NCBI GenBank assembly: GCA_035565775.1
Contig: DATMRW010000028.1
Span: forward strand, 1-64,000
Direction: 5' to 3'
DNA length: 64,000 bases
Source of the DNA: PRO6 sp035565775
GTDB taxonomy: Bacteria; Pseudomonadota; Alphaproteobacteria; Rhizobiales; Xanthobacteraceae
Shown in pieces: positions 1 through 7,113 of this stretch. How positions within the stretch are numbered: the stretch's first letter is position 1; the number at the start of each line of letters is the position of its first letter. A program made the translations under genes and the position numbers. Under the pieces are notes generated by a model that saw only the letters and a program-made list of their open reading frames with translations, was not told the DNA's origin and made no database searches.

Positions 1-76
1 CGCCCGCCTTCGCTCCGGCCTCGTGCTCCCGGAGCACCGCGATGATCTGCTCTTCCGTAAACCGCTTCCGCTTCAT
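1..76 (-). CDS. IS3-family transposase OrfA, N-terminal fragment (cut by window edge)
   Basis: The frame starts with ATG at 76 and gives MKRKRFTEEQIIAVLREHEA before running off the window. This is the N-terminal helix of the OrfA helix-turn-helix protein of IS3-family elements (transposase_8 type), which binds the terminal repeats and is normally fused by frameshift to the DDE protein OrfB. Only 25 codons are visible, so intactness cannot be judged. Confidence 0.8.
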   Translation of the reverse strand, partial: MKRKRFTEEQIIAVLREHEAGAKAG

Positions 77-141
77 CTGTCCGTCCTTCAATCGAGGCCG
101 GACTCTAACTCCAGGTGGAGGAAAAACTCAGTGGCAGGTCA
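1..141 (-). mobile_element. End of an IS3-family insertion sequence (partial)
   Basis: This is the left terminus of an IS3-family element read on the minus strand. The element begins at 141 with a TGACCTGCCACTGAG terminal repeat, starting with TG as IS3 ends do. An untranslated leader of about 65 bases follows, and then the start of orfA. The rest of the element lies outside the window, so neither the other terminal repeat nor a target duplication can be checked. The insertion cuts an older reading frame at 142. Confidence 0.75.
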
Positions 142-376
142 GTGCCCAAGCTGTTGCTCGGTTTAAGACGTCACGATCGGCTTGCAGGTAACGGGCTGCG
201 TCGCGACCGGCGGCTTCAGCTTCCGATGAACGACGAGTTTTAACCCGAAGGCGACTCATGTCTTTCGCACAGCGAATGATCGCTTCGCGCCCCATTTCAG
301 TCTTTTCACTGCCACTAGCGAACGCCTGACAGCGGACTTTGAGCCTGGCCGATCGGCGGAGAGCAACCTGACAAAA
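128..376 (-). pseudogene. Unrecognised reading frame truncated by the IS3 insertion
   Basis: A minus-strand frame is open from about 376 and runs into the IS end at 141, stopping 14 bases inside the element at 128. An ATG at 295 gives MGREAIIRCAKDMSRLRVKT and continues with a charged, Ala/Arg-rich stretch until the junction. The composition looks protein-like but I do not recognise a family. It is probably the 5' part of a gene destroyed by the insertion; the rest would lie beyond the element. Confidence 0.3.
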
Positions 377-690
377 TCATTAACGCTCAGGTTGCTGCGG
401 GCCTAGGACTTTCCATCTCAAAATATCGGCGGGAACGTCAAAACGCCACTTGCCGGAACGAAACGGGCGCGGATTTCATCGGGAAGCTGCGTACGCCGGT
501 TCAAATTTCGTGATGGCCTCGGTATGACGTTTCAGCGCTTCCACAAAAAAAACGCCTTATCGGCCGTGTTTACCGCATCTTCTGGCCGATAGCGATTGAG
601 CGTGACTACCTGAAAATCAGGCATCCGTTTTTCAAGCCGACGCCCAGCGATCTCAACAAGTTACGGTTTCGCTATCGATATCTCCTAAGC
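142..690. other. Gene debris between IS end and ABC-3C operon
   Basis: No intact gene is visible in these roughly 550 bases. They contain the two minus-strand remnants listed separately and fragments of open frame in several phases, which is typical of decaying DNA at the edge of a mobile island. No convincing terminator was found behind the ATPase gene. Confidence 0.4.
476..624 (-). pseudogene. Short frameshifted gene remnant
   Basis: From ATG 624 the frame reads MPDFQVVTLNRYRPEDAV and reaches a run of eight T (545-552 on the plus strand as A8), after which it stops within a few codons. Dropping one T restores a protein-like continuation ending EAITKFEPAYAASR at the stop at 476-478. The family is unknown. 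Either a real slippage mutation or a homopolymer sequencing error explains it. It lies just downstream of the ABC-3C-type ATPase gene on the same strand. Confidence 0.3.
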
Positions 691-2631
691 TCACGCCGCG
701 CCATCGGCTTTGCGCGGAAGAAACCCTAGAGCGCCTTGCTGAAGGGTGGAATATCTTCCAACAAACAGCTTGGGTCTTATGTCTGGCCATGGCATTGCGG
801 TGGCAAGAATGATCTGGTGTTCGACCGGCGCTTGGTCAGAAATCTCGATCACTTGTTTCTGGAAGTTATAGCTGCGCGCCTGCTCAATTCCTTTGTCCTC
901 AGTGATATCGATCATGAGGAAGCGAGGGTGGCGGAACTGCGGATCATAGAGGGCAGCCTTGAGGAATCCGACTAGGAACGCCATCTTGAGCACGACGCGA
1001 GAGCTGGCCGAGAAGTAGGTGTGATCATCTACGGTGATGATATTTTTTGCGAACGAGAACTGTACATGCTCCGGATTCTCAAAGGAGTCCTGACGCTTCA
1101 GGTCGCCGCGAAGTATTTCGATGATGTTTTTTGCGATGCTGGCCTTCGCGGCTCGTAGGCGGTCGGTCTGGCTGAGTTGTAGCCCGCTGATGCGAGCGCT
1201 CAGCGCCTGGATGTCCTGATCGAGCTGCGACTTTCTCGCTGATAAATCACCGACCTTGTTTGCAAGTTTCACTTGCGCTTCGATGTCCTCGATCGACTTA
1301 TCGATGTAACCGAGCTTTCGCTGTAGCTCACGAATATCCTCACGGGCCTTCGATGTCGGAATCGAGCTTAGATCAGCCAACTCCTTTGCTTTAAGCCGCC
1401 AGACTCCATGTAGCGCGCTCAATTGAGCCTGATGGGCTTTCAGGCGCTCGGCCCGTATGTCTTGCAAGCGCTCGGACTGCTTTATTTGTATCGAAAGCTC
1501 GTTGATTACGCCGACTACGCGCTCTCTCGCGCGTTCCGTATCCAGCGGCGTCTTGCAAAGATGGCAGGCTCCAATCGTATGGTCGTTCTCAACGACCTCC
1601 GCATAACAGGCCGGGCAAGTTCCAAAGCGCACCGTGCCGACCACCTCGGCGGCGAGGTTGGCGTCACGCAATGCCTTAAGTCGCGTGTTCAAAGTTCTAA
1701 TAAACGCCGCGGAATCCGAAAGCTCGAACTCCACAGAATCCACGTCGGCTTGCTTCTGGCGGATGTCCAACTGCAGATTCTGGACTTGTTTATAGAGGTG
1801 TTTTTGAGCTTGAAGTGTGATCTTGTCGGATGACTGACTAGAGTAGAACGCTTCCTCGGCGAGTACTAGCTGCGCTGAGACACTATCGCGCTCTTCGACT
1901 AAGCCCTTACGGCGCTGCTCGATCCAGTCAAGGGTCATGCTCTGGTCTCCGCCACCCAAGACCCGGAATATGCTTCGCAGTTCGGCGGACGCTTCTGTAA
2001 ACTCGCGTTCCTTCGCGCGCTTCAGCTGCTGCAGTTCGTAGATTTCAGTGTCAAACGCGCCGCATAGAAGGTTGCCAACAGCCTCGCGCAGGTTCTCAGA
2101 ATCGTAACCCTCAAAGCGGAAGAGGCTTTCGGTCGGAGAGAGTTGATCGGCGTAGAGAAGACGGAGAATCTGATGGATTGTAATGCTGGACGTACCTTCC
2201 ACTGCGACGTCCGGCATATCGAGGAGACGAAAGATCGCCTGAGAGAAACTCTCCTGGTTCTTCAAGCGAGCGTAGGGGTAGCGGTGCCAAGCCTCGATTG
2301 GAGCCGAAACGGCATCCTCGTATCGCCCGCCGAAGATCTCCATCGCAGATTGCGATGAGACGTCGATTTGGCGGCGAAGGACGGCTGGATTGCCGTTAAA
2401 CTCTGCCTCCAGCCACACGTGCTCGCATAACAAAGCGTGTTCGCTCCAAGCTGAGCGATCGAGATCGCCGCCCAGCCCGAAGAAAATAAAGTTCATGATC
2501 GTCGATTTACCGGAGGAGTTGTCTCCTCGGATCACATTGACGCCGCTGTGAAACGCCTCGTCGTATAGGATTGACGTTGCGCGTTTAACAACAAGGCGTC
2601 TGACTGTAAGACAGGGGTCATACCGAGTCAT
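691..2631 (-). CDS. Coiled-coil ABC/SMC ATPase with zinc-hook-like insertion (ABC-3C ATPase)
   Basis: The 646-residue protein has the layout of a Rad50/SMC-like ABC ATPase. Walker A is GDNSSGKST at 36-44. Two long coiled-coil arms (about 195-325 and 365-505) flank a CxxC...CxxC pair (Cys339/342 and Cys356/359) resembling a zinc hook. A signature-like SASSR lies near 541-545, and a Walker B-like FLMID at 571-575, with no Glu directly after the Asp. His605 is a possible H-loop residue. It is the last gene of a tight operon and overlaps the preceding gene by 14 bases. In ABC three-component systems this ATPase is the motor that senses or remodels nucleic acid. An alternative is an unclassified RecN/SMC-like OLD-type ATPase, but the neighbours favour ABC-3C. 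Confidence 0.78.
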   Translation of the reverse strand: MTRYDPCLTVRRLVVKRATSILYDEAFHSGVNVIRGDNSSGKSTIMNFIFFGLGGDLDRSAWSEHALLCEHVWLEAEFNGNPAVLRRQIDVSSQSAMEIFGGRYEDAVSAPIEAWHRYPYARLKNQESFSQAIFRLLDMPDVAVEGTSSITIHQILRLLYADQLSPTESLFRFEGYDSENLREAVGNLLCGAFDTEIYELQQLKRAKEREFTEASAELRSIFRVLGGGDQSMTLDWIEQRRKGLVEERDSVSAQLVLAEEAFYSSQSSDKITLQAQKHLYKQVQNLQLDIRQKQADVDSVEFELSDSAAFIRTLNTRLKALRDANLAAEVVGTVRFGTCPACYAEVVENDHTIGACHLCKTPLDTERARERVVGVINELSIQIKQSERLQDIRAERLKAHQAQLSALHGVWRLKAKELADLSSIPTSKAREDIRELQRKLGYIDKSIEDIEAQVKLANKVGDLSARKSQLDQDIQALSARISGLQLSQTDRLRAAKASIAKNIIEILRGDLKRQDSFENPEHVQFSFAKNIITVDDHTYFSASSRVVLKMAFLVGFLKAALYDPQFRHPRFLMIDITEDKGIEQARSYNFQKQVIEISDQAPVEHQIILATAMPWPDIRPKLFVGRYSTLQQGALGFLPRKADGAA

Positions 2632-3139
2632 ATCGATACTCTAAGAGGCGTGTCCGGTCCTTCAGCCCATCACGGCCCCCGAGGGGGTAGCGCGCCTTGA
2701 TCTGACACAGAATGTCAACGACATCCTTCATGCCGGTATTCAGCTCGGAGCAACGCAGCATTATCGCGGCCGGAAGCATTTCCGTCGTGAACTGGACCTC
2801 GTTCAAGTCCCACGCGTCGAAGGCCAAGTGGCCACTATGGACGAGGCAGCTTGCTGCCGCCCTTTGGAAAGGTTCCATGCGAGAAAAGATCGTGTTGTCA
2901 TCCGGGAAGGTGCCGTACGGCGCTTGGTCTTCATATGATTTGCTTATCCTTCTCCAGCCGGTGTCAATCGAGAAAAACTTCATCGCTTGAAGCCGGAATG
3001 GGAAGAGGAGGTAAAAGTCCAATATGCGCAAAGTGTCGAACGGCAATCTGCGGCTGATATCACAGGCGAGGTGCAATCTCACGAATCGAAAGACTGCATG
3101 ATACGGATCGAAGGCCTCGTTGTAGGTTAGCTGTGTCAT
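2618..3139 (-). CDS. ABC three-component system middle component
   Basis: A 173-residue predicted soluble protein. I chose the ATG at 3139 because it overlaps the upstream stop as TATGA and opens with MTQLTYNEAFDPYHAVFRFV; a start 12 codons earlier would overlap more. The DPYH...FRFV opening and the helical PFDTLRILDFYLLFPFRLQA segment recall the middle-component (MC) proteins that sit between the CTD protein and the ATPase in ABC-3C systems, perhaps the MC5 type. The assignment is from remembered motif and position, not alignment. No catalytic residues or membrane segments are apparent. A role as adaptor between ATPase and effector is family-based inference. Confidence 0.65.
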   Translation of the reverse strand: MTQLTYNEAFDPYHAVFRFVRLHLACDISRRLPFDTLRILDFYLLFPFRLQAMKFFSIDTGWRRISKSYEDQAPYGTFPDDNTIFSRMEPFQRAAASCLVHSGHLAFDAWDLNEVQFTTEMLPAAIMLRCSELNTGMKDVVDILCQIKARYPLGGRDGLKDRTRLLEYRYDSV

Positions 3140-3717
3140 ACCGCCACCGCGGCGTGGTGCCACTTGATGAAGCATTGTTCGGCAAGCCAGTACACCATGC
3201 CCTGAACTAGGTTATGGTTCACCAACATCAGCTCGCCGCCGCATTCTTCGACAATCGGGTTGACGATTCGGTCGATCACGAGCGCATTGATTTCCTCAGG
3301 AGTTCTCTGCGGGATTTGTCTGTAAATCACTTGAGTGAACTCGTTCTCGGCACGAGCGAGGATGTGAACGAATATCTGCTGAGCCGATGAATACAGCGAC
3401 CACCGCTCCAGTAGCTTTGCGAACATTTCCTTCTTCTCGATGGCCTCGTCATAATAATCGAGGAGTCCGCTCGCTTTGAGTTTGGCTTCGAGCCCATCGA
3501 TTCCATCGGCGGCACGGCGGGTGTGGTATCGCACCAGCTCGTCCATAGTGGTTTGGGTCTGCTCGTTGCACTCATACTGCTGCTTTAGCTTCAGAAGCAG
3601 TTTCTCGACCACACCCTTTTTGGCTTCGAAATTGTTGTAGTCACGACCAATAATGCTGCCGCCTGCCTGGGCGCCTTGCTGGTTGGTAATCGTGGCTTCT
3701 TGGGTCACAATGTTCAT
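3136..3717 (-). CDS. ABC-3C CTD-type protein with N-terminal GAxAGGxIxGRD motif
   Basis: The 193-residue protein starts MNIVTQEATI and carries NQQGAQAGGSIIGRD at 12-26. It continues with a charged helical domain and a C-terminal half rich in hydrophobic and aromatic residues. Position and size match the CTD-bearing component of ABC-3C systems, normally fused to an N-terminal effector. Here no separate enzymatic domain is visible, only the short motif. That motif is nearly repeated in the small membrane protein encoded just upstream, suggesting that the two proteins assemble through it and that the effector function has been split off. It lies 26 bases after the membrane protein gene and overlaps the next gene by 4. 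Confidence 0.65.
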   Translation of the reverse strand: MNIVTQEATITNQQGAQAGGSIIGRDYNNFEAKKGVVEKLLLKLKQQYECNEQTQTTMDELVRYHTRRAADGIDGLEAKLKASGLLDYYDEAIEKKEMFAKLLERWSLYSSAQQIFVHILARAENEFTQVIYRQIPQRTPEEINALVIDRIVNPIVEECGGELMLVNHNLVQGMVYWLAEQCFIKWHHAAVAV

Positions 3718-3743
3718 GAGCGTGATGTGATGCCGTCAGCAAG

Positions 3744-3914
3744 CTAGCGCTTGTCCCGGCCCACAATGTCTCCGCCGGCCCGCGCACCGGATTGATCTAT
3801 CGCGGTGCCGTGGCTGTTAGCGCGCACGTTCTTGGTAAAATGAAAGGTCAGTAGAGCGCCGCCGACTGCGCCTGTAAGCAAGCCGCCAAGAAAATTGAAA
3901 ATATCAAAGCCCAC
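3744..3914 (-). CDS. 56-residue single-span membrane protein, candidate ABC-3C effector/anchor
   Basis: I place the start at GTG 3914, preceded by GGGGGAA four bases upstream; the longer frame from 3998 begins with an unlikely basic stretch and lacks a site. The product has one glycine-rich membrane segment (residues about 4-25, FNFLGGLLTGAVGGALLTF) with GxxxG-like spacing. A basic flank follows, and then the tail DQSGARAGGDIVGRD (40-54). The tail matches the motif in the next protein. It is the first gene of the operon and the only membrane component. A pore-forming or membrane-tethering role is inference; no family was recognised for the full protein. Confidence 0.6.
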   Translation of the reverse strand: MGFDIFNFLGGLLTGAVGGALLTFHFTKNVRANSHGTAIDQSGARAGGDIVGRDKR

Positions 3915-4112
3915 GCGATTCCCCCGAACCTGATGATTGACAAGGTTTGCCTGCTTTTTTGTTGTCTCGCAACAGTTTAGGGTTGTGCGCCGCATCAAGC
4001 TGGCCCGTTAGGTCGTCAGGGATACGCTTCAGACAACATCTGGGCACCACCACCAATGACCCGCGCCAAGCTTAGCAGGGCGTTATTCCTCGACAGCTAT
4101 CAGACCCATCGA

Positions 4113-4145
4113 TGCTCAGACCTGCCAGTCCGATTCCGGCCCCCT
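4113..4145 (+). other. tRNA 3'-end-like sequence, possible old attachment site
   Basis: The stretch contains GCCAG-TCCGATT-CCGGC, which resembles a T-arm with one mismatch in a five-base stem and TCCGATT in place of the usual TTCGANT loop. A C-rich acceptor-like tail follows. It lies directly before the recombinase remnant, where a tRNA-embedded att site would be expected. No 5' tRNA half was found next to it, so it is at most a remnant. Confidence 0.2.
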
Positions 4146-4199
4146 CGCAGTCAGCTCTTTCGTTACCCTCTCGGCCAATCAAGACCGGGGAGAAATGAA

Positions 4200-4514
4200 A
4201 TGGGTTACTCTTGCTATGATACCGCAGTTCGCGGCCGCGCTGCCTGGAATGCGGGAGAGACAGTCGGAACGAAACGCCCTCTGACGCAGAAGCGGATATG
4301 GGCAATCCGCTTCTTCCTAGATCGAGAAGGGCGAGTTCGAGACCGTGCCCTTTTTGATCTTGCCATCGACAGCAAGCTTCGCGGCTGCGAAGCGACGGGC
4401 AACCTGCGCGCCATCGAGATTCTGCTCGGTCATACCAAGATCGAGAATACGGTGCGGTATTTGGGTGTCGATGTCGAAGGCGCATTGCTCTTGGCAGAGC
4501 GAACTAAAATCTGA
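4200..4514 (+). pseudogene. Internally deleted tyrosine recombinase/integrase
   Basis: The reading frame fuses the start and the end of a phage-type integrase. The N-terminal part contains TQKRIWAIRFFLDREGRVRD and then LFDLAIDSKLRGC, the usual opening of this short rhizobial integrase family. It continues directly into GNLRAIEILLGHTKIENTVR and YLGVDVEGALLLAERT, the C-terminal segment with the tyrosine nucleophile. The middle that should carry the Arg, Lys and HxxR catalytic residues is missing, about 85 residues by memory of the family, yet the frame stays open. The product cannot be an active recombinase. Longer upstream starts to 4056 exist but do not look coding. Confidence 0.75.
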
Positions 4515-4522
4515 CATTGAAG

Positions 4523-4554
4523 CGGTCATCCGATCCATCCGGATGACCGTTTTC
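4523..4554 (+). terminator. Rho-independent terminator after the integrase remnant
   Basis: A perfect 10-bp stem (CGGTCATCCG at 4523-4532 with CGGATGACCG at 4540-4549) closes a 7-base loop and is followed by TTTTC. It lies eight bases after the stop of the recombinase remnant. Confidence 0.75.
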
Positions 4555-4816
4555 TCCGCGCGGGATCGGTTGCTGTTCTATGCATCTTGGGGAGGGAAAC
4601 GGACTGGCAGGTTTCGGGCGACTACGTCCAGTAAGCTGACCTCACCGGAGTGGACGAGCTCGACGGCAACGCACGCCCACTTCGGCCGTTGAGATTGGCT
4701 TTACCGCCGCGTAGGAGCAGTGTCTGCGACCGCTCTGCGGAGAGTCGTGATTGCGGCAATGCAGGCGTTATCAGCATATCAACCGTCACCGATTGCGTTT
4801 CGGCGCCCCGTTTCGC
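4555..4816. other. Non-coding spacer in accessory island
   Basis: No gene, repeat or clear promoter is visible between the terminator behind the recombinase remnant and the end of the leftward HEPN-linked gene. Short open frames here lack ribosome sites and recognisable composition. Confidence 0.4.
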
Positions 4817-5527
4817 TCAGTCGACTTCGCCGGTGAGTTCCTTCCAGCGACCGACGTCGACATCGACAAAACCGGCGGGATAGGTCCGCCCCATGGCGGT
4901 GAATGCAGCGTCACCCTCCGTATGGAGGGCGAGCACCGCCGTCGCCGGAATCGACGCTTTCAAATAGAGATCAAAGACCGATTTTTCCGGGATCGCGCCG
5001 CGCGCGCGTCCGAAGGTCGCGACCACCGCTTTGCTGGCGGCATGGCTGTGACGGGTCGCCTCAAGCGGCACCGCGATCTCAGCGACCCGTGCCTTGCCGA
5101 GCCGTGTCAATGGCGCGGAAAGCGTCGTGTCGCTGATCCAAAAGGAAGCCACCTCGCCGCCCCAGCGTGCCATTAACGGCGCGACGCCGTTGTCGTCGAC
5201 CGCAATGGGATGGGAGACCATCCATAACTTTTCGGATCGGACGTCGCGCTGCTCGCTGTGAAACGGGCTTGCATCGTAGAGTTGATCGGCGATTTCGGGC
5301 GGCAGGGCGCCGGAGACAACCTGCGCATCGAGGCGGCGGCGCAGGGTGGTCGGGGTGGATAGGTGGATGCCCGAACGGCGGAGCTCCGCGACTTCGTCGT
5401 TGGTCAACCGAGTATAGTGGAAAGCGCGGATGGTGCGTGACGCCATAAGATCTCCCACTCTTTCGAGCAGGGCATAGTACGCAGCCGCATGCGGATTGTC
5501 CGGGCGCAATAAAACCCGGCATGACAC
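4817..5527 (-). CDS. Hypothetical protein with FHYTRLT motif, partner of HEPN protein
   Basis: The 236-residue product starts at GTG 5527. The start shares a base with the TAG of the upstream gene (TAGTG) and has GAAGG just before it, so the two genes are translationally coupled. The sequence is soluble and mixed alpha/beta. It contains FHYTRLTNDEVAELRRSGIH (36-55) followed by LSTPTTLRRRLDA, and a C-terminal AGFVDVDVGRWKELTGEVD. I recall similar proteins in many proteobacteria without an assigned function. The HYTRL...GI..ST pattern is faintly reminiscent of ADP-ribosyltransferase folds, but I would not assign that. It may be antitoxin, effector or processing partner of the HEPN protein. Confidence 0.7.
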   Translation of the reverse strand: MSCRVLLRPDNPHAAAYYALLERVGDLMASRTIRAFHYTRLTNDEVAELRRSGIHLSTPTTLRRRLDAQVVSGALPPEIADQLYDASPFHSEQRDVRSEKLWMVSHPIAVDDNGVAPLMARWGGEVASFWISDTTLSAPLTRLGKARVAEIAVPLEATRHSHAASKAVVATFGRARGAIPEKSVFDLYLKASIPATAVLALHTEGDAAFTAMGRTYPAGFVDVDVGRWKELTGEVD

Positions 5528-6036
5528 TACCCTTCAAGGAGCGCGCCGTGCTGATCCAGCACCTTCATCAGAACGGCGTTCGCGGCGGTGAAATTGCCAA
5601 GCTGGCCGGCGAGCTTGTACTGCCATTTCACGCCATGAAAGAGGTTGTTGCGATAGCGGAAAATGATGATCAGGACGGCTGCGACGCGATCGCGCGGATC
5701 ATCGCAGCTGCCGTCGATGACGGCGCGGACCAGCGGCTCTTGATCGTTCTTGCGCAGATGCAGGTGGTCGAAGTGATCAGTGAAGGCGCCATTGGCGAAA
5801 TAGCGTTGCCGAAAATAGCTGAGTTCCGAGTCGAAGGATGGCGCGTCGAGTGTCCCGTCCTTATGCCAACCATCTACCATGTCACAGATGGATCGGGCAC
5901 TTCCTTGGGTGTTGAGCAGGCGGCACTCGAAAAGGACCCAGAGCAGCGAGAAGTCTGAGATGGCGCTCACTTCCTCGTTTGAGAGGTGATTGAAGCCATG
6001 CGCCTTTGCCCTAAGCCAGTCGGTGATTTGGGTCAT
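5527..6036 (-). CDS. HEPN-domain protein (RNxxxH)
   Basis: I start at ATG 6036 (MTQITDWLRAKAHGF); upstream in-frame codons to 6213 do not look coding. The 169-residue helical protein has FRYRNNLFHGVKW at 127-139. Arg129-Asn130 and His134 fit the RNxxxH motif that marks catalytic HEPN domains, metal-independent RNases common in toxins, abortive-infection and CRISPR effectors. An earlier helix (about 26-42) could form the other half of the four-helix bundle. It is coupled to the following FHYTRLT gene. Function as an RNase toxin is inferred from the motif and island context; some HEPN proteins of this size are instead inactive or regulatory. Confidence 0.65.
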   Translation of the reverse strand: MTQITDWLRAKAHGFNHLSNEEVSAISDFSLLWVLFECRLLNTQGSARSICDMVDGWHKDGTLDAPSFDSELSYFRQRYFANGAFTDHFDHLHLRKNDQEPLVRAVIDGSCDDPRDRVAAVLIIIFRYRNNLFHGVKWQYKLAGQLGNFTAANAVLMKVLDQHGALLEG

Positions 6037-6246
6037 GACCAGTCTGTAGGTCAGTTTCGACGTGCGGTATATATCGAACATAGAATAACAAATGTGTTTC
6101 GAAACCAACCTGCCCGTAGCAAGTAGCGAATGACAGTATGTTTTGGTCTCGGAGCAATTTTGGGATGGCGGTCCACGACGGTTTCGTGGAACTGGGGATG
6201 AGCGTGCTGACACGGGGTTGTTTCATCGGGAAAACGGGGAGGATTC

Positions 6247-7113
6247 ATGCCAAAGATCAGACCTATAGACATGGCCACGCTCGACCAGATCTTCGACATG
6301 GGCGGTGGTTACGTACTCAACTTCTCCGACCGCACGTTTGCCGAGTTCTTCGCGGATGAACTCAACGTCGATATCAATGACGACATGTATTACGCCGAGG
6401 GTGGCTCAAAGGGAAAGCGGCTCCGCTACTACCTCAAGCAGGCTGACACCGAGACGGCGGTGAAGACCCTGCAGGCGCTCTGGGAGCACCGGGAGGCATT
6501 CCGGCAGATGCGGGGTGTTCCCGATGATGTGCCGAACGCACATGGTCGTCTGCTCGACATCATCGATCGGCTGCGTGGTAACAAGCCTGCCACTGAGAGC
6601 ACGCTGGTACGTCCTGCCTACAATTGGCCCGCTCTCGAACAGATGCGGCAAGACCTGATCTCACTGAACAACCATCCACCCCACGATCGTGGCTATCGCT
6701 TCGAGGCGTTCCTCAAGTCCTTGTTCGACACCTTCGGCATGAAGGCGCGGGATCCATTCCGCAACTGGGGAGAGCAGATCGACGGTAGCTTCGTCCTAGA
6801 TGGCGAAACCTATCTGCTCGAGGCTAAATGGCAAAGCAACTTGACCGGTATTGGCGATCTCCATGCCTTTCACGGCAAAATCGAACAGAAGGCCGCCTGG
6901 GCACGAGGGCTTTTCGTCAGCTACTCCGGCTTCTCACAGGATGGACTGGTAGCATTTGGGCGGGGCAAGCGGATCGTCTGCATGGAGGGGCTGGACATCC
7001 ATGACGCACTGCAGCGGCAGATGCCGGTCAACCACGTCATCGAGCAGAAGGTTCGCAGGGCCGCCGAGACCGGCAACTGTCTTATCCGGGTGCGCGACCT
7101 ATTCGCCTCCTGA
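6247..7113 (+). CDS. AbiJ-N-like domain fused to PD-(D/E)xK nuclease
   Basis: A 288-residue protein with a strong GGGGAGGA ribosome site. The N-terminal ~90 residues contain MGGGYVLNFSDRTFAEFF (18-35) and GGSKGKRLRYYL, a pattern I associate with AbiJ N-terminal domains that precede varied effectors. The C-terminal half has a restriction-endonuclease-like core: Glu153 in GYRFEAFLKSLF, Asp179 in GEQIDGSF, and Glu192-x-Lys194 in YLLEAKWQ, the PD-(D/E)xK metal site. It probably cleaves DNA in response to infection. It is divergent from the HEPN pair and transcribed alone. Abortive-infection function is inference from domain order and neighbours. Confidence 0.75.
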   Translation: MPKIRPIDMATLDQIFDMGGGYVLNFSDRTFAEFFADELNVDINDDMYYAEGGSKGKRLRYYLKQADTETAVKTLQALWEHREAFRQMRGVPDDVPNAHGRLLDIIDRLRGNKPATESTLVRPAYNWPALEQMRQDLISLNNHPPHDRGYRFEAFLKSLFDTFGMKARDPFRNWGEQIDGSFVLDGETYLLEAKWQSNLTGIGDLHAFHGKIEQKAAWARGLFVSYSGFSQDGLVAFGRGKRIVCMEGLDIHDALQRQMPVNHVIEQKVRRAAETGNCLIRVRDLFAS

